Assembly: GCA_021018995.1 (NCBI GenBank) | Contig: CM037588.1 | Span: 142,783,725 to 142,847,724, forward strand | Direction: 5' to 3' | Origin: Chloranthus sessilifolius | Taxonomy: Eukaryota > Streptophyta > Magnoliopsida > Chloranthales > Chloranthaceae | DNA length: 64,000 nucleotides | In this document: positions 1 through 10,531 of the stretch, piece by piece | How the letters are laid out: every line of letters starts with the position of its first letter | Position numbering within the stretch: position 1 is the stretch's first letter | Made by a program: the position numbers and the translations under genes | The notes under the pieces: model-generated | Told to the model about the DNA's origin: nothing | What the model saw: only the letters and a program-made list of their open reading frames with translations | The model's database searches: none

Positions 1-106
1 GGGTCATTACACTCCAAGTGGTGTCACCCAATATTTTGGGTGTCATGTGGAGCTCCTCATAATTTTGAAGTATCTATCATTCATACTCCATAAGTGTACA
101 CACCCT

Positions 107-110
<4 letters not shown>

Positions 111-196
<86 letters not shown>
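111..196. repeat. Compound microsatellite (AT)n(AG)n
   Basis: About 16 AT units run straight into about 27 AG units with no interruption. The short reading frames across it (alternating Ile-Tyr, Arg-Glu or Leu-Ser) are only translations of the repeat. Such tracts are length-polymorphic in plants. Confidence 0.97.
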
Positions 197-198
<2 letters not shown>

Positions 199-718
199 GG
201 TGATATACAATCGTGTAGCAAAAAACCCTATTATCAGGGTGCCAGATCCCATGCCACATTCCATGATCAACCACGGGACATGTATGAGTGTAAGCTGTTT
301 ACTTGGTTAGAACCATTTAATGCATTATATGGGATTATAGAGATCTTTTTTCGTCCTAATCTCCCACAAAGTATATCTTAGATCATGACCCACCTATTAG
401 ATGGCCAAATGCTGATTTCACGTTGCAAACATCCCCAAAAGTGTACCGAGAACCCTTCTCATGGTATGCTGCAATCACTGTAGCTATGGGGATGTGTCAA
501 CTGGAATCAAACCTGCCTGTCTAATAGGTTGGCCATGATCTCAATACTTATTGCGTGAAAGATTGGGATAAAAATGATCTTAATCATCTGATTTAAAGCA
601 ATTAATGATATTAATTGGGGAAAATCAGGCTACAGAGATAGAATCTTTGGCTACAAATATCAGTACCCAATTAGTAAGACCATTTGCTGACCTAAAATTG
701 ATGACATTTTTCCAAAGG
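197..718. other. Gene-free stretch with one dispersed-repeat copy
   Basis: No coding region is supported. Around 335-405 is a segment that recurs near 6,830-6,910: both read roughly 'gagatc...tttttcgtcc...ctcccaca/cttccata...gatcatgaccc/gatcataatg cacctat'. This marks two copies of an unidentified dispersed repeat. At 691-725 is a 35-base stretch that recurs at 4,081-4,115 on the far side of the hAT-like element, with about three mismatches. Confidence 0.6.
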
Positions 719-1170
719 GTAATGAATATGGGTGTATTTGGTTCGGTTTGGTTGGTTTTGGACCAAAACCATAAACCAAACCGGTTCTAATCGATTTTTA
801 GATTTTCAAACCAAACCTGTAACATCTCGAAATTTTTTTCGAAACTCCTCGGTCCTGATTAGGTGCATGTCTGTTAAGAAACACGTCACTATTTCGGATT
901 TTTCAAATGAGAACGTTTCGGGTCCGTTTGAGCTTGTGTAAGATTTTTGGACCAAGTTCATACATCGTGGTGGTATGTATTGGCTTAACACCGAATCCGA
1001 TTGATAAGTGGTTTGAGTGTGCAAGCCCCACACCGAACCGAAAGATTATTTGTATAATGGATAACCCCTCGCTTAGGTGTATTCGTTTCACATGGAATCT
1101 AGTTCTTTGGATAAGAACTTACACCCAAATGGGTGTATGTGTTTCATAGGGGAACCAACCCCTTTAAAAT

Positions 1171-1177
1171 TATAAAA
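1171..1177 (+). promoter_or_regulatory. TATA box of the solo LTR
   Basis: TATAAAA lies about 350 bases into the LTR. It is followed about 60 bases on by a GA-rich leader and an ATG. The position suits a U3 promoter. Confidence 0.6.
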
Positions 1178-1679
1178 GGCAAGGCTTCCCTTGGAAGTCA
1201 TTACCGGTTGCAAGCTTTGGGGGTTTTGGGTTTCTAGAGAGAGAGAGAAATGAAGAGGAAGCTTGAGGAAATTGCCGCCGCGAACCTTCCGAACGTCGAG
1301 CTCGGCATGATTACAATTCATGAGTAAGAGAGCTCCGTCTCGATGAAAATCTCGTGGTTGTTAGAAATCACTCTCGTGGAGAGTCCTATCGCGTGATCAT
1401 CATGGAATTGTCATGGATGGTTGAAGAATTTGATCTTCAAAATTGATGCCGTTGCGAGCGGAGAGAAGAGATCGGATCATCAGAGAAGCAAGAGGGTTTC
1501 ACATGTGGGTTTCACGTCAATCTCGCACGTAGACGTTGCACGCTCGTGGATCGAGGTAAGATCGTGATTTATTAGTTTGGATTTAGTTTAACTTTCATTT
1601 GTGTGTGATTTGGAACGAGTACGATGGATTTTAGGAAGTTGGATCGGAGGAGAAGAAACCCACATGAAACGAGTCATAG

Positions 1680-1857
1680 CAGACTCACCGCGGTGACCCT
1701 GTTCCTCACCACATCGAGGGTAGTTCTGAAGCACTCGCCGCGATGAGTGCTATATTGAAAAACAGGCAAAAACTACATTGCACAAACTCGCGGCGAGTGC
1801 CACATTGAAAAACAGGCAAAAACCACGCTGCCCGAACTCGCCGTGGCGAGCTACTAT
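1680..1857. repeat. Palindromic word array of the solo LTR (CACTCGCCGCGAGTG type)
   Basis: Four dyad-symmetric words stand at about 1,683 (CTCACCGCGGTGA), 1,731 (GCACTCGCCGCGATGAGTGC), 1,786 (ACTCGCGGCGAGTGC) and 1,835 (CTCGCCGTGGCGAG). Two are separated by a direct repeat built on CATTGAAAAACAGGCAAAAA. The array lies downstream of the TATA box, so it is probably in the transcribed leader. The word differs from those of the other LTR families in the window. Confidence 0.75.
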
Positions 1858-2812
1858 TCACAGTCAGTGCATGTGCTCGGTATTTTGGTTATAATTTTTT
1901 ATCCCGAACTCTGATTGACGCGATTCTTATGGAGTTGGAAAGAGGACGACGAGCCCTATAACTTTTATGAATTAATAAATTTATGAATAAAATATTTTAA
2001 AGGTCAAATTTAAGCAAAAAGTTAGGTAAAGTTTAAAGTTAACACAAATTTGCCCATTTCCGCCTCAGTGTTGAGAAAACACTTAAGAGCATCGAAGTTA
2101 GTAGTATTTGGAATCAATTCTTAATATATAGTATATTTGTGATGTAGATTGAAGGCAAGAAGCCAACGATAGGACCTTGCTTTGTTTTCAACGACTTCGA
2201 GGTTGAGGTAGGGGAAATTCAATGAAAAATTATATTTTGTGAATTTGGTTCATAGTTTCTTTGATGTATGCTTTGATCTGATGGTTTCGATTTGATGTTT
2301 GACCAGATGCTTTATTTTCGTTCTGATTTATTATATTTTCGTCCTGTTTCCGTATATGATCTGATTGTTCTATTTTTTTCGCTTTTGATCCGATTCGTTC
2401 CATTCAGTTATGCTTTGATCTGATTCGTTCTGATAACCTGTTCGTTCTGTTTAATCTGATTCGTTATGTTTTGCTTGTGATTCAATTGCTCTGTTTCCGT
2501 AGATGACATGATTAGTTGAACTTGCATACAAACTTTGAATTCGAAATTGAAACTATGAGAAGTAAAACTTTAATTATAGGTGATGTAATCTTACTGTATT
2601 TGAATCTTTGAAGACTTTGACTGTGAGTTTTGGAATTTGATTAGAAATTGAAAGGTGAATCATTAGTTATAGGATGATTGGACTTTGAACTTCAGAAACG
2701 AGATAAAATTAGTTTTGAGTCGTTAAGTATGAACCTTGAACTCTGTAGTTGAAAGTGGATGTGAACACTGAGAATGTATTTTGAACAATAAGACGATGAG
2801 TCATAAGAATAT

Positions 2813-2960
2813 GGACTGACACGGCGGTTATCCGTACACAGTGTACAGTGAATAGCATACATGTGTGGACCGGTACGACGGTTATCCGTACACATTGCAT
2901 AGCATGCATATGTGGACCGGTATGGCGGTTATCCGTACGCATTCATAGCATACATAAGTG
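2813..2960. repeat. Tandem repeat, three units of about 46-54 bp
   Basis: Units start at 2,813, 2,867 and 2,914. Each reads GGAC(C)GGTAYGRCGGTTATCC, then GTACAC and a CATAGCATRCAT tail. One related copy is seen in the Tekay-A LTR near 13,203-13,228, so the unit is older than this insertion. Confidence 0.85.
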
Positions 2961-3344
2961 AATACATAGTGAGTGAGTGATGTGAATGTGAATTCGTGAG
3001 TATAGTGAATATAGTGAACATTGTGGATTGTGGAATCATTGTGCAGTGAATGATGAAATCCGATCTCTAGTTGTTTCAACTTTTGGCATCTGACCTTGAA
3101 TTCCTGTATCATTTCTGTTTTGAACTCTGTCTTTGATTCTATGCAATCGCATGATAAGACGTAACTGTTATTTCTTCTACTGAGCTTAGATTGTTAGCTC
3201 ACCCCGACTATACATTACAGGTATAGCTTCAGATAGGAATCTGGAGTTGAGGAGAATCCAAATTACCTACTGGACGGAGAAACTCAATTAGATTTGGTAT
3301 AGTTACTTCTGAGATTTGAGTTTGGTATGTCATACCATTATTTA

Positions 3345-3364
3345 GGTGATGGTCGGCCATCACC
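3345..3364 (+). promoter_or_regulatory. Conserved LTR stem-loop (solo LTR copy)
   Basis: GGTGATGG-TCGG-CCATCACC forms an 8-bp perfect stem with a 4-base loop, followed by GGTGG. The same stem occurs in both other Tekay-type LTRs of the window. It sits near the 3' end of the LTR and could act in RNA 3'-end formation or packaging; the role is inferred only. Confidence 0.65.
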
Positions 3365-3857
3365 GGTGGTTTGTTTTTAGGCTTTATTCATATGCTCTAT
3401 GTAGAACTGAAATATTTAGTTCTGCCAAGTATGCTATAATTGCATTGATTTCTGTAATATATGTGAATGTATTAAGTATTATGTAATCAGATTGTGTTCT
3501 GCGATCTGACGGTCCAGGTTTTCCCATTTAGTTTAAAGTTGAACGAAAAAAAAAAATTATCTTAAAAAATCGTGTTGGGAAAATCCGAACTGTCACAAAA
3601 TCAAACCATCCAACTCTTAAACCAAACCAACCCGATTCAATTCTGTTCGGTTTGGTCCGGTCGATTTTCCTATAAGTTCTACTTGCATATCAAAATTTTC
3701 TCAACTTCTCAACCGATTTTCTTATAAGTTCTATACTTTATCGCTTTAGGATTTAGGAATAGGCTAAAGACAAGAGTAGGGCTTTATATAAAAATATGTA
3801 TTTTACTTAAATGCCCTTTAAAATTAATCAAAATCCCCGCCTATATATATATATATG

Positions 3858-3890
<33 letters not shown>

Positions 3891-4210
3891 CGTACAAACT
3901 ACATTCGGTTCGGCTCGGTTTGGTTTCGGCTTGGAACCGAAACTAAACCAAACTTTTCAGTTTTCATTTTTTTCCAAACCAAACCTAAACCGCTACCCGT
4001 CCAAACCGGACCAAACCTAGCGGTTTGGTTCGGTTCGGTCCAAAAAATGCACAACCCTAGTAATGAAAGGAAGTTGTGGACCTAAAATGGATGACAATTT
4101 TCCAAAGAGTAATGACAGGTAGTGGTGGGTATTTCCAGCCCTAAGAGCGCGCATAGGTGAATCTTTCTCGTTTACCAGTTAAAATGTCTACCATGACCTA
4201 AGTGTAGAAA

Positions 4211-4336
4211 TCAAGGATCCAAAATTTGGCTAAAATTTCGGTCGAAAATAAAAAATTTGACCAAAATTTTGATCCAAATTATTGTTTCGGTGGGGACCGA
4301 AATTTCAGTCATTTTGGCTGAAATTTTGATCCTTGA
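4211..4336. mobile_element. Small hairpin MITE
   Basis: A 126-base stretch begins TCAAGGATC and ends GATCCTTGA. The arms continue as imperfect inverted repeats (AAAATTT...TTTCGGTC against GACCGAAATTT...AAATTTT), so almost all of it can fold. It is flanked by a perfect 6-base direct repeat TAGAAA (4,205-4,210 and 4,337-4,342). Superfamily unknown. Confidence 0.75.
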
Positions 4337-4542
4337 TAGAAAATTGTGGTTCCTACTACAAATAGAAATTGTTTTCTATAATTGACATTTGAAATTTGCG
4401 TTGACGAATGATCAGACGCGAGACCATTAGTCTTCCAAGAATAATGGCACCTGACCAAAAGACAATGATGTTTTGGGACTCTAAACCTTAAATCGGATAT
4501 GAAATCTGAGTCCACAACATCAAAACAAAAATAAAGATTAAA

Positions 4543-4826
4543 TTTTAGGGCTTAATTAATTTTAAATAAAATAAGAATATAGATTCACAGTTTTAATAGA
4601 AAGATAAATTACTAACTACACAGATATACCAGATTTAAATAAAACAAGAATATAGATAATATTTTAGGGCTTAATTAATTTTAAATAAAATAAAAATATA
4701 GATTAGATTTTAAGGCTTAATTATTGTTAAATAAAACAAGAATATAAATTCACAATTTTAATAGAAGGATAAAGTACTATCTATACAGATATATCATATT
4801 TACAAATATTAGGATTTAATTAATTT
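4543..4826. repeat. AT-rich tandem repeat
   Basis: The phrase TTTTAGGGCTTAATTAATTT followed by TAAATAAAAYAAGAATATA recurs near 4,543, 4,662 and 4,708. A second phrase, CACARTTTTAATAGAA...CAGATATA, follows the first and third copies. Together they form an imperfect tandem array of about 284 bases. No coding content. Confidence 0.8.
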
Positions 4827-5500
4827 TAAGCCCATCAATGAGCGATTGAACGCACCATACACGATAAGATCTGAGAAGAATAAAGAGGATTAATGGTCTG
4901 GTGCGACGAGATCTGAGAAGAATAGATTGGATTAATGGGTACCTACTTGTTAAAGGTGAACGGTTGATCTTGCGACGATTAGAGTTGAAGAAATCGATGC
5001 CCAAATTTTGTTCTCCTTCCTTTTTCGATCTGGTCGGTGGTTGGACGGGAGACTTAAGGGAAGGCTAGAGAGTTTTGAGAGAGTATAATTTTGGTTGTAG
5101 AGAATTGTGAACCCTTAAGATTTTATTTATAATGGTAGCAAAGTTTTATGTTAACCCTAATTAATACTTTTCGTAAAAGATTCAATAAAGTTTGTTTTAG
5201 AAGGCATTAATCCGATAGGTTGTGAAAAGGTTTTGTTCCATAGTAGGCACCCAAGCAAATGGTGTTTATCTCTTGAAATTACGGTTATACCCCTTAACCT
5301 GTTTCATCTCTTAAAACAGATATAACTTTTTATATTCTTGTCGAAATTCGAAAAATTATAGATCGTTGAAATTATATTGACGAGCACTTCACTACAAGTC
5401 CAAAATTGACTAAGATATATGAATATAAGAAAATTGAGATTTTTTTTTATAAAAGGATGGGTTCTGGTGTGGAGCTATAACATTGTACATAGTGTCGTAC
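4827..5500 (-). other. Gene-free stretch, possibly an old minus-strand promoter and leader
   Basis: Read on the minus strand, a TTATAAATA-type box near 5,125-5,135 is followed by a pyrimidine-rich leader with many CTCTC runs. A short frame and a doubled phrase ATTAATCC...TATTCTTCTCAGATCT (about 4,865-4,945) come next. This resembles the start of a plant transcript or of an LTR, but no product is recognisable. Confidence 0.3.
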
Positions 5501-6039
5501 ATCATCTAACACTGTTAAAATAATCAAAATGAGTTGGTTGTTACATTTCTCCTCACAACTTTCCTTTTCTATTAGCTTAGGATGCTATTACAAACACACA
5601 TGCCAAGAATGCCCTTTGAATTATTGAATTACCAAAATCCCCCTTTCAACCACTTAAATGTCCCAAACACCCATCTATTTATTGAATTACCAAAGGACCC
5701 CTTAATATAATATGCAAAATCCTAAATGTATTAAATAAATAAATAATATCTGACCTGGTATCAAATCGAGTTCTTACACATAGTATGAAAGAAAGACTTA
5801 TTTTTGGTATGTGAAAACATCATTTAAGCTCTCTCATTGAAGGCCATGATCTAAAAGCTCATTGGTTTAAAAGATTGACACAAAACACAATTTTTATTAT
5901 ATGATTTAGCATGGCTATGATCTGAAGCTCTTTGGTGTTAATGATTGGTACAAAACATAATTTGTATCATTTGATTCAATGCAGTCAACTATTAAATAAG
6001 ATAATGACCTTTGACTGTATCAAGTTATGTTTCGTGCCA
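5501..6039. other. Gene-free AT-rich stretch
   Basis: AT-rich DNA with short phrases (around 5,835-5,960: gatctaaaagctcattggttt, gatctgaagctctttggtgtt) doubled at roughly 85-base spacing. These look like the worn edge of the tandem array that follows. No gene, RNA or bounded element was recognised. Confidence 0.5.
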
Positions 6040-6640
6040 ATCTTTTGCACCTATAGTTTTCTGATCATGCATTCAAATAAGAAAACTTACATGATGTTTT
6101 CACGTGTTATCCACATCCTTCTTTTAAACTATGACCAACGGCCAACTTCTTGTGTGCAAGTAATGACTCTCATTTAAAATTTATGTAAGAGATCAAATTT
6201 TGTGCACTTCATCTTTAGATCATGCTCTTCAAAACGCACTGACTTGGATGATATTTTCACATCTCACATCTTCCCAAAGTGTCGTCTTTTGATTAAATTT
6301 CTACTGGCCCAACTTTGATTGCATTGCATTACGTGAAAAAATCATGTTTTCTACCAATTTTTTGGGTATAAGACCTCAAGATTATAGCCTTCAGATCAAA
6401 TGACTTACATGGTGTTTTCAAATGATACTGATTGCCAAAATATTAAATCTTTCTTTTAACTATGAGCAAGGGCCAACTTTTTGTGTGCAAATAATGGCTC
6501 CCATTCAAAATTTATGATTTTCATCATCTTTTGTGCCCCTCTCCTGCAAATAATAGCCATTTAAATCAGATGGACTAGATGGTGTTTTCACATTAAACAT
6601 CTTCCCAAAGTACCATGCCTTTCTTTTAAATGATCTATTA
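6040..6640. repeat. Degenerate long-unit tandem repeat
   Basis: Four diverged copies about 150-165 bases apart share TCAGATnnACTTACATGGTGTTTTCACAT followed by ATCTTCCCAAAGT or CATCCTTC. They lie near 6,060, 6,225, 6,375 and 6,550. Each is followed by CTTTTAAaCTATGA..AACTTyTTGTGTGCAAaTAATGRCTC or a remnant. An ancient satellite-like or transposon-internal array. Confidence 0.6.
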
Positions 6641-6825
6641 TTAGATTCTTGGTGGTTAATCACATTATTTCTTTATTTTGTACTAAAAAACAGTTAATCA
6701 GCCCCCATTATTGCACTAGCAATTTATCTTTTCCCTTTTAGCTTTAAGGGAGGTGTTTTTCCACCAGTTTTCATTTGAAGAACGTAAGTATTCTCACCAT
6801 GAAAAATCGTTAATTGCCTTGAATC

Positions 6826-6912
6826 AGACAATGGAGATCGTTTTTCGTCCCACTCTTCCATACAACAGATCTTGAGATCATAATGCACCTATCAGACGGT
6901 TTGAGTCCATGT
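6826..6912. repeat. Second copy of the dispersed repeat seen at 335-405
   Basis: The stretch tracks the earlier copy over about 70 bases, with scattered changes: GAGATC, TTTTTCGTCC, CAnAGnATcTTGAGATCAT, CACCTATCAGACGG. It ends just where a CACTA-like terminus begins, so it may be the target sequence of that element. Confidence 0.5.
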
Positions 6913-6913
6913 G

Positions 6914-7010
6914 AACTACAAAAAAATAAGAGGCTACGACGACGGCTATAGCCTAGATTAACCTATGTCGACGGCTAGTACTGGACACCGTCGGCGTAGA
7001 CCCCCATATA
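6914..7010 (+). mobile_element. CACTA (EnSpm)-like left terminus
   Basis: AACTACAAAAAAAT closely matches the CACTACAAGAAAA terminus of plant CACTA transposons. Inside it are sub-terminal motifs typical of the group: CGACGGCTATAGCC at 6,940, GTCGACGGCTAGTAC at 6,966 and CACCGTCGGCGTAGACC at 6,986. No matching right end or transposase was found before 11.2 kb. Probably a truncated or very diverged copy. Confidence 0.55.
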
Positions 7011-9888
7011 TTTCTCACAACCATGTTTTTTATTTTCCCTCATATCTGTATTTTTATGTCTCTTGATTTCCCTCTCTATCTCTTCAAAATTCTAGCTGCG
7101 ATCTCCTCTTTTTTCTCCCTCTTCTCCCAATCTCCTAAAGCGAAATCGAAATCCCCTTCTCCCTCATTCTCCCAATCTGTATAATTTCCAAAAGCGAAAC
7201 TCTAATCGTTCTCTCTAATCTCTTTTCCCAATCTCCCGTTGTCTCTAATCTTTCATAAATCTACTCAAATCACAAGAGATTGAAGGCTCCATCAATATCC
7301 TTGTTCTTAAAACGAGCAAACCCCTAGAGCTGCAATAGATTGAAAGTTTAAAAAATTCATCATCACAACATGTCAGATCTCATGTTTCAATTTGTGAATC
7401 CCATATTCCGATTTATGATTTCCGATATTTAATAGTAACACTGTGAATCTGATGTTTCGATTTGTGATTTCAGAGTTCTTCTTATAAGAAATGACAGAGA
7501 GTGTAGGGATTGGCTCAACAGATTGAGAAACTTGAGCTCGGTTACTATGGATTGACATTCAAACTGTAAAATTTGAATTTTTCTAACTTTTGTGGGGGAT
7601 TTCTAGCTATATATTTCGGATCCTTTAATTTTAGAATAGAAAAGGAGAGTTTTGTGTTTTAAAGGTAAGTTTTTGGATTTTTTTGATTATTTATGGAGAG
7701 CACACTTATTCAAAAGATTTTTTAAGATTTTATTGTTCCTATTTGAGCTCAATCGAGAGAAAGTTAGGTTTTAGTTGATATTCTGGAGGTCTGATTATCT
7801 GAAGAATTGTAGGGATTACTTAGATTGCCATATCTTTGATTAAAATCAAGATATTATAAAGAATTTCAGAGGATTTTGGGTGCCAACTCACTAAAAATGA
7901 GCCGGATTCGGCATTTTGTACTTCTCTGGTAAGGTAGCTTAAATTTATTCTAAAAAGCAGGTTTTTTAAAGTTGTTTATATGAAATTCAGTTTTATTGGG
8001 TAAAAGCTGTGATTTTTATTTGAGGTTTTAATATTAAAACATATTTTAAAGCAAAGAAAAGAACTTGGATTTTGTTCGTGTTTTGGAGCTTCAATTAGCG
8101 GTGGAACTTGGAGAGTCCGCTCCTCTTCTCTAGATTCGTCAACCTGATCAGGAATTTAAGGTACTCATCTTATAAATCTCTTGTTATTAAAAATCAGAAA
8201 TCAGTGATTTTGAAGCTTTGTGTCGAAACAGTAGTTCATTGATTTTGTGTTTGTACTGTTTTATGGAGATTTAGAAGTTGCAAAGAAGCATTTTTCTTTT
8301 AATAATGTGGATTCTTTCACTTGACTTGGAAAAATCTGTTGGGGCTTTTATGCGAATAATAATCTGAACAATTACAAGACTATTAGTAGTTCAAAGTTGT
8401 AAATGAATCCTATATTTGTGGATCTTTTAGAGTTGAAAAGTTGCCAACAAGTTATTTCTTCTTATGCATATATGCAATTGCTGAAATCTATGACTGAAAT
8501 GACAACAAATCTGCTTGAATATGGCCGGTTTTGTCATGCTGCCTAAGATTTGGGTACCTTGCATTTTCAAGCCTAATAGAACCAACTATTGTCACTAATT
8601 TTATATGCATCTATTCTTTAAGAAACATTTTAGACAGGCGCGCACACACACACATGCGTGCACAAGGTTATTCAATTTAGGAAATCATTTGTTACGTGGA
8701 GTTTATAATTACAGTTGTAACATGCACACATTGGGAAAACCTTAAATTCCATTGTTGCCACACTTATCCCTAAGGAGCGGGCGGGAACTACTTGGACATT
8801 ACCGATTGATAGCACAATGGAAGCTTGAAAATATTGCAAAGGTGATGTCGCAGATCATTGTCTCTCACTCTAATGGTTGTGCCGAATATCATCCCATGGC
8901 ATATACTGATATGAAGATTTAGTTCTACACCTTCTAAGATGGGTGTTTGTATTCATACTTTAGCTCCTCTTTACTGGGATAATAAATCTAGTCTTTTATG
9001 AGAAAACAAAACATATCAAGAACTGGAGTCACTTTTTCTACCACCACTACCTGGTCAGGGATTTCTCCATTCCTTAGATATCATTTGAGCTTCAACATGC
9101 ACACTTCTTCACTAAGTTTCTCATTACTGCTCACCGAACTCTTGATGATACCACTTGATACATTGTGCATTTAAGAAGGGGTATTAAATAATGGTTTCAT
9201 ATATTTGTACATGTAAGGGTATTTTGATAAGTAAGGATGTAACTGTACATACTTGAGTTGCTAGGGTTATTTTTATCATTGCCATTTTATCAGTATGAAT
9301 CTCCTAAGTGCTTGAATAATGTGAACTGATTCTCCAAATTGTTCTACAAGCTTGCAGTGGTGAATAACAAACAATTTATTTATAATTTTAAATGGACGCA
9401 TCACCCTCCCATCCTTAATAAAAAACTCATCATTCAAAATTTCCAAGTATTTAATGATTATGGTTCCAAAATTGATTATTTATTTATCTGGTTTCTTGAT
9501 AGAAACTTCACTCACATTCCAAAAGTACTCACATCTGTAACAAAATATCATCAAGGAACAAATCTTCATACAATGCTCATGAGCCAAAATCATGGCTTAG
9601 GAAACAAACCAGGGTTTACTAAAAGGCCCATCAACCAAAAGTTGAAGAATTTATAATCATGAGGTAAAAACAGATGTTGGGCATCTGGTCTTTTCTTATA
9701 ATTGAAGCTTATTGATATTTAAACTCGCTGTAGACATCTCTTCTTTTGTTCTTAAAGATGCTGAGGTTGAGGTTGAGGCTTCTTTCTTCGGTGTCATTGC
9801 ACCATGTGTCGCTGGAGGAGGCCTAATGGGATGTGCAACACAAACTGGTATGACCGATTGTAGGGGGTCTAGAAGGCCTAATTTTGAT
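7011..9888. other. Gene-free stretch; CT-rich leader-like DNA then AT-rich DNA
   Basis: 7,020-7,260 is pyrimidine-rich with repeated TCTCCCAATCTC phrases, like a plant 5' leader. Downstream, several AAG|GTAAGT-like sites (for example near 7,664) would suit introns, but no exon with a recognisable product follows. A short CA repeat stands at 8,640-8,655. Frames of up to about 100 codons at 9,339-9,656 have AT-driven composition and no recognised motif. Confidence 0.45.
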
Positions 9889-10531
9889 CTAGCTCAGTAA
9901 CTTCTCATCAAGCAAAGTTGTTTTGATATTTGAAGTGTTGGGCATAAAATTTGACATTGGATAAATAGTTTTGGGCATGAAAACAGAACTTAGTAATGAA
10001 GTCTTGGGGTACTTTTTAGTGATCTTTTCTGCAGCATTTGATTCACCATAAAGCCATTCTTCTTCATCCTTTTGATGTTCTTTCAATGGAGGTTTTATCT
10101 CTTGTAAACAGACCTCAGATTTACTTCTAACTTGCATTGGGATTCGCCTGTGTGGTGAATAAAGAGATGGGTGGCTGTTGTTTATTGAGGAGGAGGATTT
10201 TTGAGGAGAAACTTCAGAATGTTTCAACATGGAGAGTGGTGGTAAGATCTTAGAGTAGTTCTGATGCTGATATTTTACTGAAGAAAAGTCTGATAAGAGA
10301 TCGAAGCGCCTGTATTTATGAGAAGAAAACAAAGACAAAGTAGAGCTACTCATGTTTCTAAATTCCACCATCACTTTTCTTCATATTTGAGATTGTTGAT
10401 CCCTACGTCTTACTAGTTTTCTTTCATCCTTGGGCCTGAAATTTGAAAGAGGCATGGCTATAACTACACTCTCTTGTTCTTCATTGCTCACTATCTCTTT
10501 GGTTGTCTGAGACAACGAAGCCAACTTTGGC
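9889..10531 (-). pseudogene. Unidentified minus-strand exon or gene relic
   Basis: A minus-strand frame of 160 codons (ATG at 10,371) ends at 9,889-9,891. It is Ser-, Lys- and Pro-rich, mostly hydrophilic, with no membrane span and a central Ser stretch (KSSSSINNSH). The same frame is open upstream to a possible splice acceptor (TGTGCAG at about 10,531) except for one TGA about nine bases before the ATG. So it may be the last exon of a host gene with one premature stop, or a short gene starting at that ATG. I do not recognise the family. A disordered regulatory or scaffold protein is the most that composition suggests. Confidence 0.35.

Larger units (their letters stand above)
818..3594 (+). 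mobile_element. Solo LTR, Tekay-like (Ty3/gypsy), inserted in the hAT element
   Basis: It starts TGTAACATC and ends ACTGTCA, like the LTRs of the two Tekay elements further on, and its length (about 2.78 kb) matches the Tekay-B LTR. It shares with them a TATA box, a CT/GA-rich leader, a palindromic word array, a TGAGCT...AGCTCA inverted repeat at 3,181-3,201 and a GGTGATGG-loop-CCATCACC hairpin. No primer site or coding region adjoins it, so it is best read as a solo LTR left by recombination. CAAACC occurs on both sides, but the host element is itself CAAACC-rich, so the target duplication cannot be proved. A fossil of unknown age. Confidence 0.75.
727..4059. mobile_element. hAT-like non-autonomous DNA transposon, split by a solo LTR
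   Basis: The element is bounded by an exact 8-base duplication GTAATGAA at 719-726 and 4,060-4,067, the target-site size of hAT transposons. The ends are related inverted repeats: the left begins TATGGGTGTATTTGG and the reverse complement of the right end begins TAGGGTTGTGCATTTTTTGG. Both are followed by GGTTCGGTTTGG-type repeats. No transposase is present. Its own sequence is 727-817 plus about 3,595-4,059; the rest is a later LTR insertion. Internal AT runs at 3,842-3,888 are microsatellite-like. A weaker alternative is a MITE of another superfamily, but the duplication length argues for hAT. Confidence 0.75.

Noticed and set aside
47-310. Reading frames over the (AT)n(AG)n tract on both strands
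   Set aside because: They are translations of a microsatellite (IYIYIY, REREREr, LSLSLS) with no other content.
818-3594. Complete retrotransposon at this site
   Set aside because: No primer site, coding region or second LTR; only one LTR-length unit is present.
4816-5004. Short minus-strand protein (MGIDFFNSNRRKINRSPL...)
   Set aside because: Only 62 codons in AT-rich repeat DNA, partly in a duplicated phrase; no recognisable family. Kept only as a possible leader region.
9339-9656. 105-codon plus-strand frame
   Set aside because: Composition follows the AT-rich DNA; no motif, no splice context, no supporting neighbour.
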